The notes: a model not told the origin generated them from the letters alone. A DNA stretch of 64,000 bases from GWE2-42-39 sp034003625 (GCA_034003625.1 JAVEYG010000020.1:1-64000); one strand, 5' to 3'. Positions 9,190-18,495 are shown, numbered from the stretch's first letter. Translations and numbers: made by a program.

Positions 9190-9639
9190 ATGTCTGTAAG
9201 CAAATATGTCAGCGAGGTAAAATTTATCGGTCACAACCAGGAAGTTGTTTTCAACTATCTTTCCAATTTCGAGAACCTTTCCGCATACGTAAACGAAGGG
9301 TTGCTTCAAAAAGTAACCGAACAAATTCCGCAAATAAAGATTTCAGATTTTACTTCAGATAAAGATTCTTGCAGTTTCCGGATTGCCGGTTTTGGTCTTG
9401 CCGGAATCCAGATTACCGGGCGCGAGGCGTTCAAATCAATAAAAATAGAAAGCAACGGAGGATTACCACTGAACATCACCTTCTGGATACAATTACTGCC
9501 GGTTGAAGCAGACAAATGCAAAATGCGGCTCACCCTCCATGCTGACATGAACATGATGATCAAAATGATGGTTGGGAAGAAACTGGAAGATGGGATCAAC
9601 CAACTGGCAGAAGTATTGGCCCGGCTGCCGTACAAGTAG
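9190..9639 (+). CDS. SRPBCC-family (START-like) protein
   Basis: A 149-residue protein of the SRPBCC/polyketide cyclase-like fold, which forms a hydrophobic ligand pocket. It starts at ATG 9190 (MSVSKYVSEVKF); the reading frame runs further upstream through the terminator hairpin, but the fold begins here (residues 8-20 are the first strand, followed by a helix with VVFNYLSNFENL). The end is a long amphipathic helix (MMIKMMVGKKLEDGINQLAE). No catalytic residues are evident. A protein of this kind often follows pyrE in Bacteroidota, but I know of no proven role. Confidence 0.75.
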   Translation: MSVSKYVSEVKFIGHNQEVVFNYLSNFENLSAYVNEGLLQKVTEQIPQIKISDFTSDKDSCSFRIAGFGLAGIQITGREAFKSIKIESNGGLPLNITFWIQLLPVEADKCKMRLTLHADMNMMIKMMVGKKLEDGINQLAEVLARLPYK

Positions 9640-9910
9640 ACGATATTTGGCATTGCCCCCCTCTCCGCCTGTTTTATGAAACACTCAAAATGTTATCTGT
9701 AAGACACTTATAATGAGGGTTTGTGATTAAATCAGGGAGCATGAAATTTTCTATGTTTTGTCCGGGGGATAAGAATTGTTCGGGGTCTGTAAACATTCTG
9801 GTATTTTAAAGGAACGGGTTAAATACCACGGAATTTAAAAGTATTGGAGGAGTAAACTTCTCAATTCCGAAAAAGTTTTATTAAGATTTTGCGTGGGCAA
9901 ACCATGAAAA
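9640..9910. other. intergenic stretch with no gene found
   Basis: Between the SRPBCC stop and the bidirectional hairpin at 9911-9938 I see no open frame with codon-like composition, no tRNA-like fold and no repeat. It separates two convergent transcripts. Confidence 0.6.
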
Positions 9911-9938
9911 AAACCGTCCCATTTTTTTGAGACGGTTT
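9911..9938 (-). terminator. bidirectional terminator after the Sus-like operon
   Basis: AAACCGTC (9911-9918) and GACGGTTT (9931-9938) form a perfect eight-pair stem. On the minus strand it is followed by T residues (plus-strand A run at 9907-9913), and on the plus strand by TT. It lies 46 bases past the end of the lipoprotein gene and can also stop transcription from the left. Confidence 0.8.
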
Positions 9939-9984
9939 TACATCATTTAAAAATTTTCAACTTAAGCGTACGATCCTATTTAAA

Positions 9985-10716
9985 TCACATACTTACGTTA
10001 AATGTAACAGATTTTGAGCTGCCAAAATCACCCTCTATGAAGACTAATTGTGTTGTGCCTTTTGATATCGTGGCACTCCCATTGTTAGGATAAGAAAGGC
10101 CATCTCCGTAAGCATCATTAATCGTAAAGGTGTATGATCCGTCCTGAAGACAAAATTTAGCCGAAGCAGTTTCCTGACCATCGGAATAAGAACTGCCCGA
10201 AGCAACAACATTACCAGAAGCATCTTTCAAATCCCAGGTACATTCGCTTGCATATCCGTCAAATATGAGATTTAATTTGACATCGTTAAACGGACAAATC
10301 TGATTGATTGTAATAGTTGTTGCAGGCCCTTTAAATAAACCATCTTTAGCTTCAATATCCAGAACAAGCTTTTTCCCGGCATCTCCGATGTTTACATCTG
10401 ATAAAGTAATGGCGAGCGTGCCTTCATTTGAACCTGCCGGTACAGTGATTGTTTCGGGTACCTCATACGCTTGCGGATCGGCAGTTGTTGATGCTGTAAC
10501 CACTTTTATGTTATAGGTTCTGTCAGAACCTGAAACTTGAGTTGTATAAAGCTTGACTTCGCGCACATTGGTGCCACCAATATCAACTCCCAAGTCAATT
10601 GCAGTTGCCTCAAAGGTAACATAATTGAGGTCTTTTGTCCCCTTGAGGTCATCTGAACACCTCATGAATACAAGTGTTGTGAGGAAAAATATGGATAGAT
10701 AGATTATTTTTTTCAT
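9985..10716 (-). CDS. outer-membrane lipoprotein of a SusC/SusD operon
   Basis: A 243-residue probable lipoprotein. The N terminus is a lipoprotein signal with Cys at residue 20 (LVFMRC) followed by the acidic SDDLKG, which in Bacteroidota favours export to the cell surface; Arg just before the Cys is unusual. Residues 30-135 look like a DUF1735/Calx-beta-like beta sandwich with PETITVPAGS. From about 140 to the end is a separate beta domain containing CTWDLKDASGN, FCLQDGSYTFTI and NDAYGDGLSYP, a module I associate with secreted Bacteroidota peptidases and T9SS cargo. It is third in the operon after susC and susD, the place of SusE/F-like surface binding proteins, so it probably binds the same unknown ligand. 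Confidence 0.75.
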   Translation of the reverse strand: MKKIIYLSIFFLTTLVFMRCSDDLKGTKDLNYVTFEATAIDLGVDIGGTNVREVKLYTTQVSGSDRTYNIKVVTASTTADPQAYEVPETITVPAGSNEGTLAITLSDVNIGDAGKKLVLDIEAKDGLFKGPATTITINQICPFNDVKLNLIFDGYASECTWDLKDASGNVVASGSSYSDGQETASAKFCLQDGSYTFTINDAYGDGLSYPNNGSATISKGTTQLVFIEGDFGSSKSVTFNVSM

Positions 10717-10773
10717 AATTCAAAATAATTTGTTTTTAAAATAGTATGAAAACACAGAGCTCAATGATGCTAA

Positions 10774-12276
10774 TTAATTGAGAAATGGATTGTTTTGAAC
10801 CTCGATCTGTGGAATAGAGAACGTCAACCTTGGATCATTGTAAGGAATTGACACACCAACTAATGACAGGTGGTTGGTACCTCTTACTATGGTTGCTTGG
10901 TTTCGTTTCATAGCTAAGTAACTCTTTCCTTCTCCCCACAATTCAATCCGGGTTTGAAGATAAATTTCATTGATAAGAGCTTGTCCGGAAAGACCGTCGA
11001 CGTAGCTTGCATCAGGTACCCGTTGACTCAACAATGCTTTCAAAGAGTTTTTTGCAGTAGTTTCGTCACCACTTTTTGCTGCTGCTTCGGCGTTTAGCAA
11101 ATACATCTCAGCAACCCGCATATAAACATAGTCAGTTATTATGTTTCTTTGTCCTCCTGTTTTTCTTGCGGGGTCGTAAAATTTATTTGATGGGCATAGT
11201 GCATAGGACCCGCTTGGTTCAAACTGTCCTTTTCGAACATCGTCAGCAGGAATGGCGTCGTAAAGTCCCTTGTCGATTGATTTCCGGTCGCCTGCCCACT
11301 GGTAACTATAGGTAAACCGGTCCATTTGGCCCCACCAGGAAATCAAGTCTAATCCATGGTCAAGAGTAAGATCAACGCCCCACATCCAACCCGGGGTGTT
11401 TACATTGTTGAACCCACCTTTGCTTCCATCTCCTGTAAAGACAACTTCATCGGCTGCCATTAACGTAAAGCCTCCATTGGTGATCACATCTGCTGTTAAC
11501 GTTTTTGCTTTCTGGTAATTGTCATTTCCTCCCATAATAGTGTACACATAAGCAAGCATTCCTTCGGCTACATACTTGTTCACTTCATTTTTTGCAGAAC
11601 GTTCGAAGGTTTCAAGCAATTCAATTGCATCGGTTAAATCATTTACAATCAGCTCAAAGACTTCTTGTGTTGTGCTTTTTGGTAAATTTGGCTCAGTAGG
11701 ATCTGTGTAGAGTGGCAATATTTCAGCCGCAGGATCATAACTGGTTGCATATAACTGGGACAAATAGAAATAACTATGAGCCCTCATTGCTTTTGCTTGT
11801 CCCATGATGTGTTTGTTTGCATCCAGCTCTGGTACGGCATCGTTTCCTCCAAGCGCTGATATAACGGAATTGGCCGATCGGATAATCCGGTAATAATACC
11901 GCCAGGGTCTATAATTTTCTATCTGAGTATAATCAACAGTTGGTGTGTATTCTGTTAATCGACGATACCATCCGTAGGTACTTACAGATAATGCCATATC
12001 ACTGCACAGAAAATCAGTGAAAATGTCGTATCCTTTTTGCCCAAAATCATCATGGTCCGGGTCATCCGGGTCTGAACCTCCTGTGCCTATCTGGAACATC
12101 AATGTATAAATACCGCTCATACTTCCGGCAATCACATCAGGATTGTTCGCAGCCGCTTCAGCAACTTGTTGTTCCGTGAGGAATTGAGTTGGCTGGACAT
12201 CCAAAAAATCTTTATCACAGCTTGTAGCAATAACGAGCAACAACGCTATAAAAGATATACGATATATATTTTTCAT
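10774..12276 (-). CDS. SusD/RagB-family nutrient-binding lipoprotein
   Basis: The lid and ligand-binding partner of a SusC-type transporter on the outer-membrane surface. The 500-residue protein has a lipobox ending at Cys20 (VIATSC) followed by DKDFLDVQPT, the typical mature N terminus. Helical TPR-like regions follow (NVITNGGFTLM and YMRVAEMYLLNAEAAAKSG are recognisable SusD landmarks near the start and C-terminal third). It ends in IPQIEVQNNPFLN, where the family usually has an IP..E...NP motif. It starts 38 bases after susC and is clearly in the same operon. No glycoside hydrolase, peptidase or hybrid regulator lies beside it, so the substrate is unknown. Confidence 0.95.
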   Translation of the reverse strand: MKNIYRISFIALLLVIATSCDKDFLDVQPTQFLTEQQVAEAAANNPDVIAGSMSGIYTLMFQIGTGGSDPDDPDHDDFGQKGYDIFTDFLCSDMALSVSTYGWYRRLTEYTPTVDYTQIENYRPWRYYYRIIRSANSVISALGGNDAVPELDANKHIMGQAKAMRAHSYFYLSQLYATSYDPAAEILPLYTDPTEPNLPKSTTQEVFELIVNDLTDAIELLETFERSAKNEVNKYVAEGMLAYVYTIMGGNDNYQKAKTLTADVITNGGFTLMAADEVVFTGDGSKGGFNNVNTPGWMWGVDLTLDHGLDLISWWGQMDRFTYSYQWAGDRKSIDKGLYDAIPADDVRKGQFEPSGSYALCPSNKFYDPARKTGGQRNIITDYVYMRVAEMYLLNAEAAAKSGDETTAKNSLKALLSQRVPDASYVDGLSGQALINEIYLQTRIELWGEGKSYLAMKRNQATIVRGTNHLSLVGVSIPYNDPRLTFSIPQIEVQNNPFLN

Positions 12277-12314
12277 AATAACAAAATTTGCGTTAATTTA
12301 ATAAATCTGCGTTT

Positions 12315-15300
12315 TTAGAATTTCACCCTCAGGCCTATGGTATACGTGCTTAAAGGAGAATATCTGTACATATCAGAAGTACCTGCTTCATTGGTTGAAG
12401 GATTGAACCCCTTTCTTGCGCTTAACAGGAACAAATTGTCGCCCGATACAAAAACATTGAGTGAGGACATTTTTAATTTATCGGTAATTTGTTTCGGAAC
12501 GTTATAGCCAATCTGGATATTATTCAGTGCCAGAAAGTCAGATTTTGTTATAAACCGGGAAGAGGAGCTGACAACATTCAGATCATAATTACTCGACAAT
12601 CTGGGAACGTCAGTTATGTCGCCAGGTTTCTGCCATCTTTTGCGAATATCAGTCGACCAGTTATTGTTCCCAATGTCATCATTGCTCATTAAATTAGCAT
12701 ATGCGACATCATAGGCATACCCTCCTAAACTATAAATAAACAGTGCCGTTATGTCAAAATCCTTGACTTTTCCATCCAATCTGAAAGCCCCTTGTACTTT
12801 GGGAATAGCTGATTTATTTACATATTTTTGAGTTGCATTGGCATAAGTTTTTGTGGTGGTTACACTAATTTCATTATCCGGATTTGCCTTGGTATATTCA
12901 AACAAAGAAGAAATTCCTTCTCCTGAATCCAATATCCCGTTCCCGTTTGCATCGTGATAATGTTGATACCACATGGTTGTCCCATTTGATGGATCTACTC
13001 CTGCCCATTCTCTTAGATAAAAGTCGTACAGCGAATGACCTTCCGCACGACCAAACCGGTCATTAATATCCAATACTTTGGGTTCGCCGGTTGCCGGGTC
13101 AATAGGCATTTTCATCAGCTTGCTGGAAAGCATATCTCCGTTGATCGTAAAATTCAGACTGTAATCTTTCTTTTTGATAATATGGGCTGTGAGGTCAAAC
13201 TCGAATGCGCTGTTCCTTAAAATACCGTCATTAACCCGAATCAAGGCATACCCTACCGAGGGGCCAACCCGTCTGTCAAAAATTAAATTGTCTGTATTTT
13301 TAACATAATATTCAAAGGAGCCTTCCAGAAATCTTCCGATACCAAATTCAACACCCGTCTGGAATATCTTCGCGGTTTCCCAAGTTAAATCCGGGTTTCC
13401 GATATCGCGTGAGGAAATCGATATCCCATCATTCAGGTTGCTGACATCGAATGTGTTGAATGCAGGATAATATCCGATACCTTCCTGTTCGCCAACAACT
13501 CCATAACTGATTTTATATTTCAAAAAATTCACAAGAGGAAGATTCTGCATGAACGATTCTTCGGTGAGGACCCAGGAAAGCCCGAGTGAACCAAAGTTAT
13601 CCCATTTATTATCGCCAATAAACCGGGAAGAACCATCTCTTCGTATCGAGGTCGTCAGAAAATATTTGTTCTCAAAATTGTAATTTACTTGTCCAAAGTA
13701 ACTTTCCAACCGTACCTGATCAGTATAAGAGGTTGGGGGAGACGAAACAATTATAAAGTTATTCAGGTCATCAATGTCGGGATGAACCATTTTGTGTTTA
13801 CTCATTGTTTCAATTTTGCTTTCCCACGAGTTGCTTTCATGTGCGATCAGCGCTTCCAGGTTATGGGAATCAAAACTTTGTTTATAGCGGAGTAAACTTA
13901 GAAAGTTATAAGCAATTAATTGTGTGTTTCGTTTGAAAATAGCTCCACCCTGTCCGGCTGAAGAGCCATAGAATGGATTATTCAAACTGTTGAATTTCCT
14001 GGAATAATATTGAACCCCAAAAGTATTTTCAAAAGTCAGGTTATCAGTAAACCGGATGGTACCGCCAAAGTTACCAGATCCCTGGTATTGTTTAGTTTGG
14101 CTGAGATCAAAATGCGCGTCAGCGATAGAATTGGTTAAAGCGCCAAAAGCTCTTCCTACCCCGTAATCATATTGGTTGCCACCAAAAATCGGGTCATCCA
14201 CAATAGCTCCGTCTTCATCTCTTAAAAACAAGGGGAAAATAGGAGGCATATTGTCAACAAACCAGAAAATACTCCCGGAGTCTGACGATTGGCCATTATT
14301 GGTTGTTTCAGTTCCGGCAACAGTCAGTTTTGCCGTAGTCGACAACCACGGTTTTACCAAACTTTCAAGGTTCATCGTTGTATTATACCTTTTGAAGTCT
14401 GAATTAATGATGTAGCCAACATCATTTAAATATCCGAAAGAGGTATAATATTTTGATGTTTCGCTACCCCCACGGAAAGTCAGGTTTACTTCAGTTCGTG
14501 ATGAATTCTGGAACCCATAGTCTTCCCAGTTCTCTGGATCATATTTTCGCGAGACACCGCTTTGAATCTTACGGGTTTCCGGATCAATAAGTTCAGTGCC
14601 CTGTACTTTCCACAAATTATACTTCGGGGTTATTCCCGATGCAGAAAATAGTGTGTTATTTGCATAAGCTACCGGATCTGCATTATTACTCGCAATACCT
14701 TTATTATATAATGCTTCCCAGCTTAACTCAATATATTCTTCCGGAGATTTTATGGTGCTATATCGTGGAAGACCGCTCACATTTACTCCTGTCTTTATGT
14801 CAACCTCAATGGCGGACGTACCTGCTTTCCCCGATTTTGTTGTCAAAAGAATGACCCCATTGGCCCCACGTGACCCATAAATAGCCGTTGCTGTCGCATC
14901 CTTCAGAATTGTTGTCGATTCAATGTCGTTTGGATTAATTGAATTGAGGGAACCGGAAAAAGGAACGCCATCCAGAACATATAAAGGGTCTCTGTTCCCG
15001 TTTACCGAACCAAAACCTCTGATTCGGATCGTTGCAGTAGTTCCGGGTTGTCCAGAAGTATTGATAACCCGGACCCCAGCAGCCTCACCTGCTAAAGACT
15101 GGGAAACATTAGACACAGATTTGCTTTGAATGTTCTCATTCTTAATCGTTTTTACAGATCCAGCAAATGATTGTTTGGTGGTAGTGCCATAACCCACCAC
15201 CACAACCTCATCTACCCCGATCATGTCCGTTCCAAGCTGGACATTTATTGATGTGCCACTTATTGGCTGCTCCTGTGTTTTCATGCCAACAAATGAGAAT

Positions 15301-15515
15301 ACCAAGGTCGTTGCATTTTGTGGAACACGAATGATGTATTTCCCTTCAAAGTCCGTGATCGTACCTAAAGAAGTTCCTTTTACGGATACAGAAACACCAG
15401 GAATTGAGCTTCCATCGTCGGCAGAAGTGACTGTACCTGATATTTCTTTCGTTTGGGCTAACAACACCTGAAGCCCAAATGTAAAAAACGCAAGCAATAG
15501 TGCAAGTTTTTTCAT
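12315..15515 (-). CDS. SusC/RagA-family TonB-linked outer-membrane transporter
   Basis: Imports large nutrients across the outer membrane using TonB energy. It has 1066 residues: a signal peptide (1-20), a carboxypeptidase-like regulatory domain (about 23-95, ISGTVTSADDGSSIPGVSV), a TonB-box region VDEVVVVGYGT, a plug domain with the SusC landmark VLDGVPF, and a beta barrel ending in the aromatic C terminus TIGLRVKF. It is the first gene of the susC-susD-lipoprotein operon. There is no sigma/anti-sigma pair next to it, and the short N terminus lacks the extra STN domain, so it is probably not controlled by a FecR-type signal relay. Confidence 0.97.
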   Translation of the reverse strand: MKKLALLLAFFTFGLQVLLAQTKEISGTVTSADDGSSIPGVSVSVKGTSLGTITDFEGKYIIRVPQNATTLVFSFVGMKTQEQPISGTSINVQLGTDMIGVDEVVVVGYGTTTKQSFAGSVKTIKNENIQSKSVSNVSQSLAGEAAGVRVINTSGQPGTTATIRIRGFGSVNGNRDPLYVLDGVPFSGSLNSINPNDIESTTILKDATATAIYGSRGANGVILLTTKSGKAGTSAIEVDIKTGVNVSGLPRYSTIKSPEEYIELSWEALYNKGIASNNADPVAYANNTLFSASGITPKYNLWKVQGTELIDPETRKIQSGVSRKYDPENWEDYGFQNSSRTEVNLTFRGGSETSKYYTSFGYLNDVGYIINSDFKRYNTTMNLESLVKPWLSTTAKLTVAGTETTNNGQSSDSGSIFWFVDNMPPIFPLFLRDEDGAIVDDPIFGGNQYDYGVGRAFGALTNSIADAHFDLSQTKQYQGSGNFGGTIRFTDNLTFENTFGVQYYSRKFNSLNNPFYGSSAGQGGAIFKRNTQLIAYNFLSLLRYKQSFDSHNLEALIAHESNSWESKIETMSKHKMVHPDIDDLNNFIIVSSPPTSYTDQVRLESYFGQVNYNFENKYFLTTSIRRDGSSRFIGDNKWDNFGSLGLSWVLTEESFMQNLPLVNFLKYKISYGVVGEQEGIGYYPAFNTFDVSNLNDGISISSRDIGNPDLTWETAKIFQTGVEFGIGRFLEGSFEYYVKNTDNLIFDRRVGPSVGYALIRVNDGILRNSAFEFDLTAHIIKKKDYSLNFTINGDMLSSKLMKMPIDPATGEPKVLDINDRFGRAEGHSLYDFYLREWAGVDPSNGTTMWYQHYHDANGNGILDSGEGISSLFEYTKANPDNEISVTTTKTYANATQKYVNKSAIPKVQGAFRLDGKVKDFDITALFIYSLGGYAYDVAYANLMSNDDIGNNNWSTDIRKRWQKPGDITDVPRLSSNYDLNVVSSSSRFITKSDFLALNNIQIGYNVPKQITDKLKMSSLNVFVSGDNLFLLSARKGFNPSTNEAGTSDMYRYSPLSTYTIGLRVKF

Positions 15516-15672
15516 AGATAAAAATTTAAGGTTAATAAAGCTACATCAGAGAAAATTTGTACGAATAAACTCATATTAAAAACAACGAAAAGCGTTCTTT
15601 CCCAGAAAAACGAATCGGTTATTTTTAAATAAAAGTCTTACTCTTTTTTTTATACAAATGAATCCCTGAAGC

Positions 15673-15705
15673 CAAAATTATCAATTTTTAACAATTTGAA
15701 ACAAT
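15673..15705 (-). promoter_or_regulatory. candidate promoter of the susC operon
   Basis: On the minus strand TAATTTTG (15680-15673) matches the -7 consensus TAnnTTTG exactly, with ATTG (15705-15702) 21 bases upstream as a one-mismatch -33 box. It would leave a leader of about 150 bases. The whole stretch is AT-rich, so chance matches are likely. Confidence 0.3.
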
Positions 15706-15854
15706 TTTAACTTTAAATTCTTAATAAAATTAAAAAATTAATATTTCGAAATATTACCGGTGACTTACTTTTAGCTCTCACTTTTTTATCTCTGAAGTGA
15801 AATCTGTTCGATACCCAACGCAGGTATTATGGTGTGAACCATCAAATAACGGTT

Positions 15855-15928
15855 TGTCATTCCGACGTAAGGGGGAATCTCATGATCAGAGCTATTTACG
15901 ACAGATGCTTCACTTTGTTCATGGCAAG
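15855..15928. repeat. candidate dispersed intergenic repeat
   Basis: TGTCATTCCGACGTAAG, GGGGAATCTCATGATC and GACAGATGCTTCACTTTGTTC resemble a family of intergenic elements (TCATTCCGA...AGGAATCT...GATGCTTCACT) that I recognise from many Bacteroidota genomes, where the end usually mirrors the start as ...GAATGAC. Here the right end has decayed to CATGGCAAGAAC. There is only one copy in the window, so this rests on memory of the pattern. Confidence 0.45.
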
Positions 15929-16040
15929 AACAAGTTAATACAACACTAATTGTTTGGAAATGTAAATTTTATTTTCAGGAATACAAGAAAATTAAAATAA
16001 AGCTGTTCTCTTCTTTCTAAATCAACCTGATACTGTCTTT

Positions 16041-16424
16041 TTATCCCCAAAGCCCTTCGTCGCGAATCATCATCAGGATGGCAGAATGCGGAAGGATCAC
16101 ATACTTTTCTTTGTTAAATTCAATCTCGTAACCACTTTTGTTGAGGTACACCGCCAGGTCGCCCACTTTGGCCTGAAGCGGGACATATTTCACTTCTTCC
16201 TTTTGTTCTTTCCAGGGTTCATCCTCGTCGGTCATAGCCGGGATCGGGTACCCGGGACCTACTTTTACAATATACCCGCTTTGAAGTTTTTCGTTTTCCT
16301 GCACGGTTGGGGGAAGATATAAGCCACTCTTTGTTTTGCCTTGTTGATTTTTGGGTTTTACCAGCACACGGTCGCCCATCATGATAAATTTTTCAAGATT
16401 CTTTTCTTCAATTATCAGCGACAT
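16041..16424 (-). CDS. GroES-like co-chaperonin paralogue
   Basis: A 127-residue protein with a chaperonin-10 fold: GDRVLVKPKNQQGKTKSGLY and LQSGYIVKVGPG correspond to the first strands and mobile loop of GroES, and VGDLAVYLNKSGYEIEFN, KYVILPHSAIL to the last. It is longer than classical GroES (about 95) because of an N-terminal helix and an insert PIPAMTDEDEPWKEQKEEVK. There is no groEL next to it, so this is not the main groESL operon. The start is set at ATG 16424 (MSLIIEEKNLEKF); the frame stays open upstream but those residues do not look like this family. Confidence 0.8.
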   Translation of the reverse strand: MSLIIEEKNLEKFIMMGDRVLVKPKNQQGKTKSGLYLPPTVQENEKLQSGYIVKVGPGYPIPAMTDEDEPWKEQKEEVKYVPLQAKVGDLAVYLNKSGYEIEFNKEKYVILPHSAILMMIRDEGLWG

Positions 16425-16663
16425 GATGATCCTTTTGGTTGATTGAGGCCTCAAAGATAAGAAAATTGTATAACCTGTTTCCATTATCTTCTTCCGGAGA
16501 AACAGTGCTATCATCTCATGCAATTAACAAAAGGCAGTTTGACAGAATGACAAACTGTTGAAAAACACCTGTACGTTTTTATTAGTCCGTAAAATAATAA
16601 GTAAAGATCGTTTTTTTACTGATTGGAAATTAGTACTTTTTCAGCACAACAATTTGTTTCGTC

Positions 16664-17101
16664 ATGCCTGCAGTGAAGATACTTTTTCTTTGTTCGGGCG
16701 ATCAGTTATGCCGCTGCCTGATTGCAAGACATATCCTTCTGTTGATAGACGACAAACTGGATGTTTATGCAGCCGGTATTCCCCCACTTTGTGAACTTTC
16801 GGAAGAACGGGTGGAAGCAATGAAAAAACTGGGGTACGAAACGGATACGGAAAAAGTGAAACCGTTCAATGAATTGCTGGATATAGAATTTGATTACCTC
16901 ATTACCCTGAGCCACGGCGTTCGGGAGCAACTGAGAAAATATCCCCGGAATTACAAGCTGAAATTGCACATGGAGTTTACCGATTTCTGCTGTGGGCAGA
17001 CTACAGAACCCGAAGCCATTGCATTATTCAGGAAAATCAGGGACGAGATAGAAAACGAACTGGGCTATTTTTATTATCATATACTGAAACAACAGGCTTA
17101 A
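16664..17101 (+). CDS. low-molecular-weight phosphatase/arsenate reductase-like protein with altered P-loop
   Basis: A 145-residue protein aligning with LMW tyrosine phosphatase/ArsC enzymes: KILFLCSGD at the N terminus, VYAAGIPP, VEAMKKLGYE, FDYLITLSHG and LFRKIRDEIENEL match the family in order. The catalytic loop is unusual. Active enzymes have C-x5-R-[ST]; here Cys10 and Arg17 are separated by six residues and Cys follows the Arg (CSGDQLCRC). The acid loop has TDFCC where ArsC has PDPA, so the Asp remains but the Pro is lost. With five Cys near the active site it may be redox-regulated or have lost activity. It converges on the aminopeptidase gene with two bases between stops. Confidence 0.7.
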   Translation: MPAVKILFLCSGDQLCRCLIARHILLLIDDKLDVYAAGIPPLCELSEERVEAMKKLGYETDTEKVKPFNELLDIEFDYLITLSHGVREQLRKYPRNYKLKLHMEFTDFCCGQTTEPEAIALFRKIRDEIENELGYFYYHILKQQA

Positions 17102-17103
17102 AT

Positions 17104-18495
17104 TTATTCTCCTTTTACCGTTTTTTCTACTTCTTCCGGCGTGATCGGGATTCGCTGTCCCAGTAAACGTACCCCGGTTTCGGTAACCAGTAAATTGTCT
17201 TCGAGACGTATACCCCCGAAAGTACGGTATTCGTCCACTTTATCGAAATTGATAAAAGCGGCATTTGTTTTTTCTGCTTTCCACTGGTCGATCAGTGCCG
17301 GGATGAAATAAATACCGGGTTCGTTGGTTACTACAAATCCGGGTTGCAAACGCCGTCCCATGCGAAGGTACGCGGTACCAAACTGTTCCGAAGGGCGTAT
17401 TTCGTCATCGTAACCCACATAAATCTGGCCAAGGTCTTCCATGTCGTGAGCATCGAGCCCCAGCATGTGCCCCAACCCGTGCGGGAAAAACAGGGCATGC
17501 GCCCCGGTCCTGACAGCCTCCTGTACATTGCCTTTCATCAATCCAAGGTCTTTCAAACCCGAAGCAATCACTTCTGCTGCAGCCAGATGAACCGATAAAA
17601 ACGGAACGTCGGGAGCTGCCAGTTCCCTTGCTTTATTGTTCGCTGCCAGCACTATTTCGTAAATCTCCCGTTGTTTTTGGCTGAAGGTGCCGCCTACCGG
17701 TGTGGTACGTGTAAAATCGGAAGCATAATGCCTGGCCGTTTCTGCACCGGCATCAACCAGCATCAACCGGCCTTTCTGCAAAATTTGGGAATGATCGTGG
17801 TTGTGTAATGTTTCTCCGTTTTGCGAAAGGATGACCGGGAACGAAGGCATACCTCCGCCTGACATGGAAATCCCTTCCAGTATTCCGGCAATGGTTTGTT
17901 CCCAAATGCCTTCATGGGCCAGTTGCATCGCCTTTACGTGCATCTGGTACCCGATGGCGCAGGCTTTCCCGATTTCTGCAATTTCGCAGGCTTCTTTTAC
18001 CGACCGCAATGCAATGACCGCTTTTACCAATTCCAATGATGATTTTTCTTTGAGTTGCGGAATCGGGATTCCCAGTAATTCATTCAGTAGGATTTTATTT
18101 TCGGCCCGGTACGGAGGTAGGAAATGGATACGTCGCCCTTTTGCCGCCGCATCGTTGATGAACGGGAAAAGCCGACTGAAAGGAGCTGTGTGGGCAATGC
18201 CCGCTGCTGCTGCTTTTTCCTGAAGGCTGACCTGGGGGCCCATCCAGATAATATCTTCCATATCGACATCGTTGCCAAAAATCATTTCTTCGCCGGTATC
18301 GGCGTCGATCACTCCGGCCAGTTGCCGGAAATCGAGCCCGAAAAAATACAGGAACGAACTGTCTTGCCTGAAATGGTAAGTGTTGTCGGCATAATTCATG
18401 GGTACGTCTGTATTTCCCATGATCAGGATCAGGCCGTTGCTGACCGTTTCCTTCAGTTTTTTTCTGCGGGTGGTATAAATAATTTTCTCAAACAT
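17104..18495 (-). CDS. Xaa-Pro aminopeptidase (M24 family)
   Basis: A cytoplasmic metallopeptidase that removes N-terminal residues preceding proline. It has 463 residues: an N-terminal AMP_N domain (about 1-140) and a C-terminal pita-bread domain. The five metal ligands are visible: Asp in LMLVDAGAE and SDFTRTT, His in GLGHMLGLDAHD, and Glu in TNEPGIYF and IRLEDNLLVT. The start at 18495 (MFEKIIYTTRRKKL) fits the family. It stands alone; the next minus-strand gene upstream is the SpoU methylase, 61 bases away. Confidence 0.94.
   Translation of the reverse strand: MFEKIIYTTRRKKLKETVSNGLILIMGNTDVPMNYADNTYHFRQDSSFLYFFGLDFRQLAGVIDADTGEEMIFGNDVDMEDIIWMGPQVSLQEKAAAAGIAHTAPFSRLFPFINDAAAKGRRIHFLPPYRAENKILLNELLGIPIPQLKEKSSLELVKAVIALRSVKEACEIAEIGKACAIGYQMHVKAMQLAHEGIWEQTIAGILEGISMSGGGMPSFPVILSQNGETLHNHDHSQILQKGRLMLVDAGAETARHYASDFTRTTPVGGTFSQKQREIYEIVLAANNKARELAAPDVPFLSVHLAAAEVIASGLKDLGLMKGNVQEAVRTGAHALFFPHGLGHMLGLDAHDMEDLGQIYVGYDDEIRPSEQFGTAYLRMGRRLQPGFVVTNEPGIYFIPALIDQWKAEKTNAAFINFDKVDEYRTFGGIRLEDNLLVTETGVRLLGQRIPITPEEVEKTVKGE

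Larger units (their letters stand above)
15516..16040. other. 525-bp intergenic region upstream of susC
   Basis: A very AT-rich stretch (15516-15780) holds the susC leader and a possible promoter at 15673-15705. A repeat-like element is at 15855-15928. The remaining part up to the GroES-like gene shows no gene or RNA fold I can support. Confidence 0.5.
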
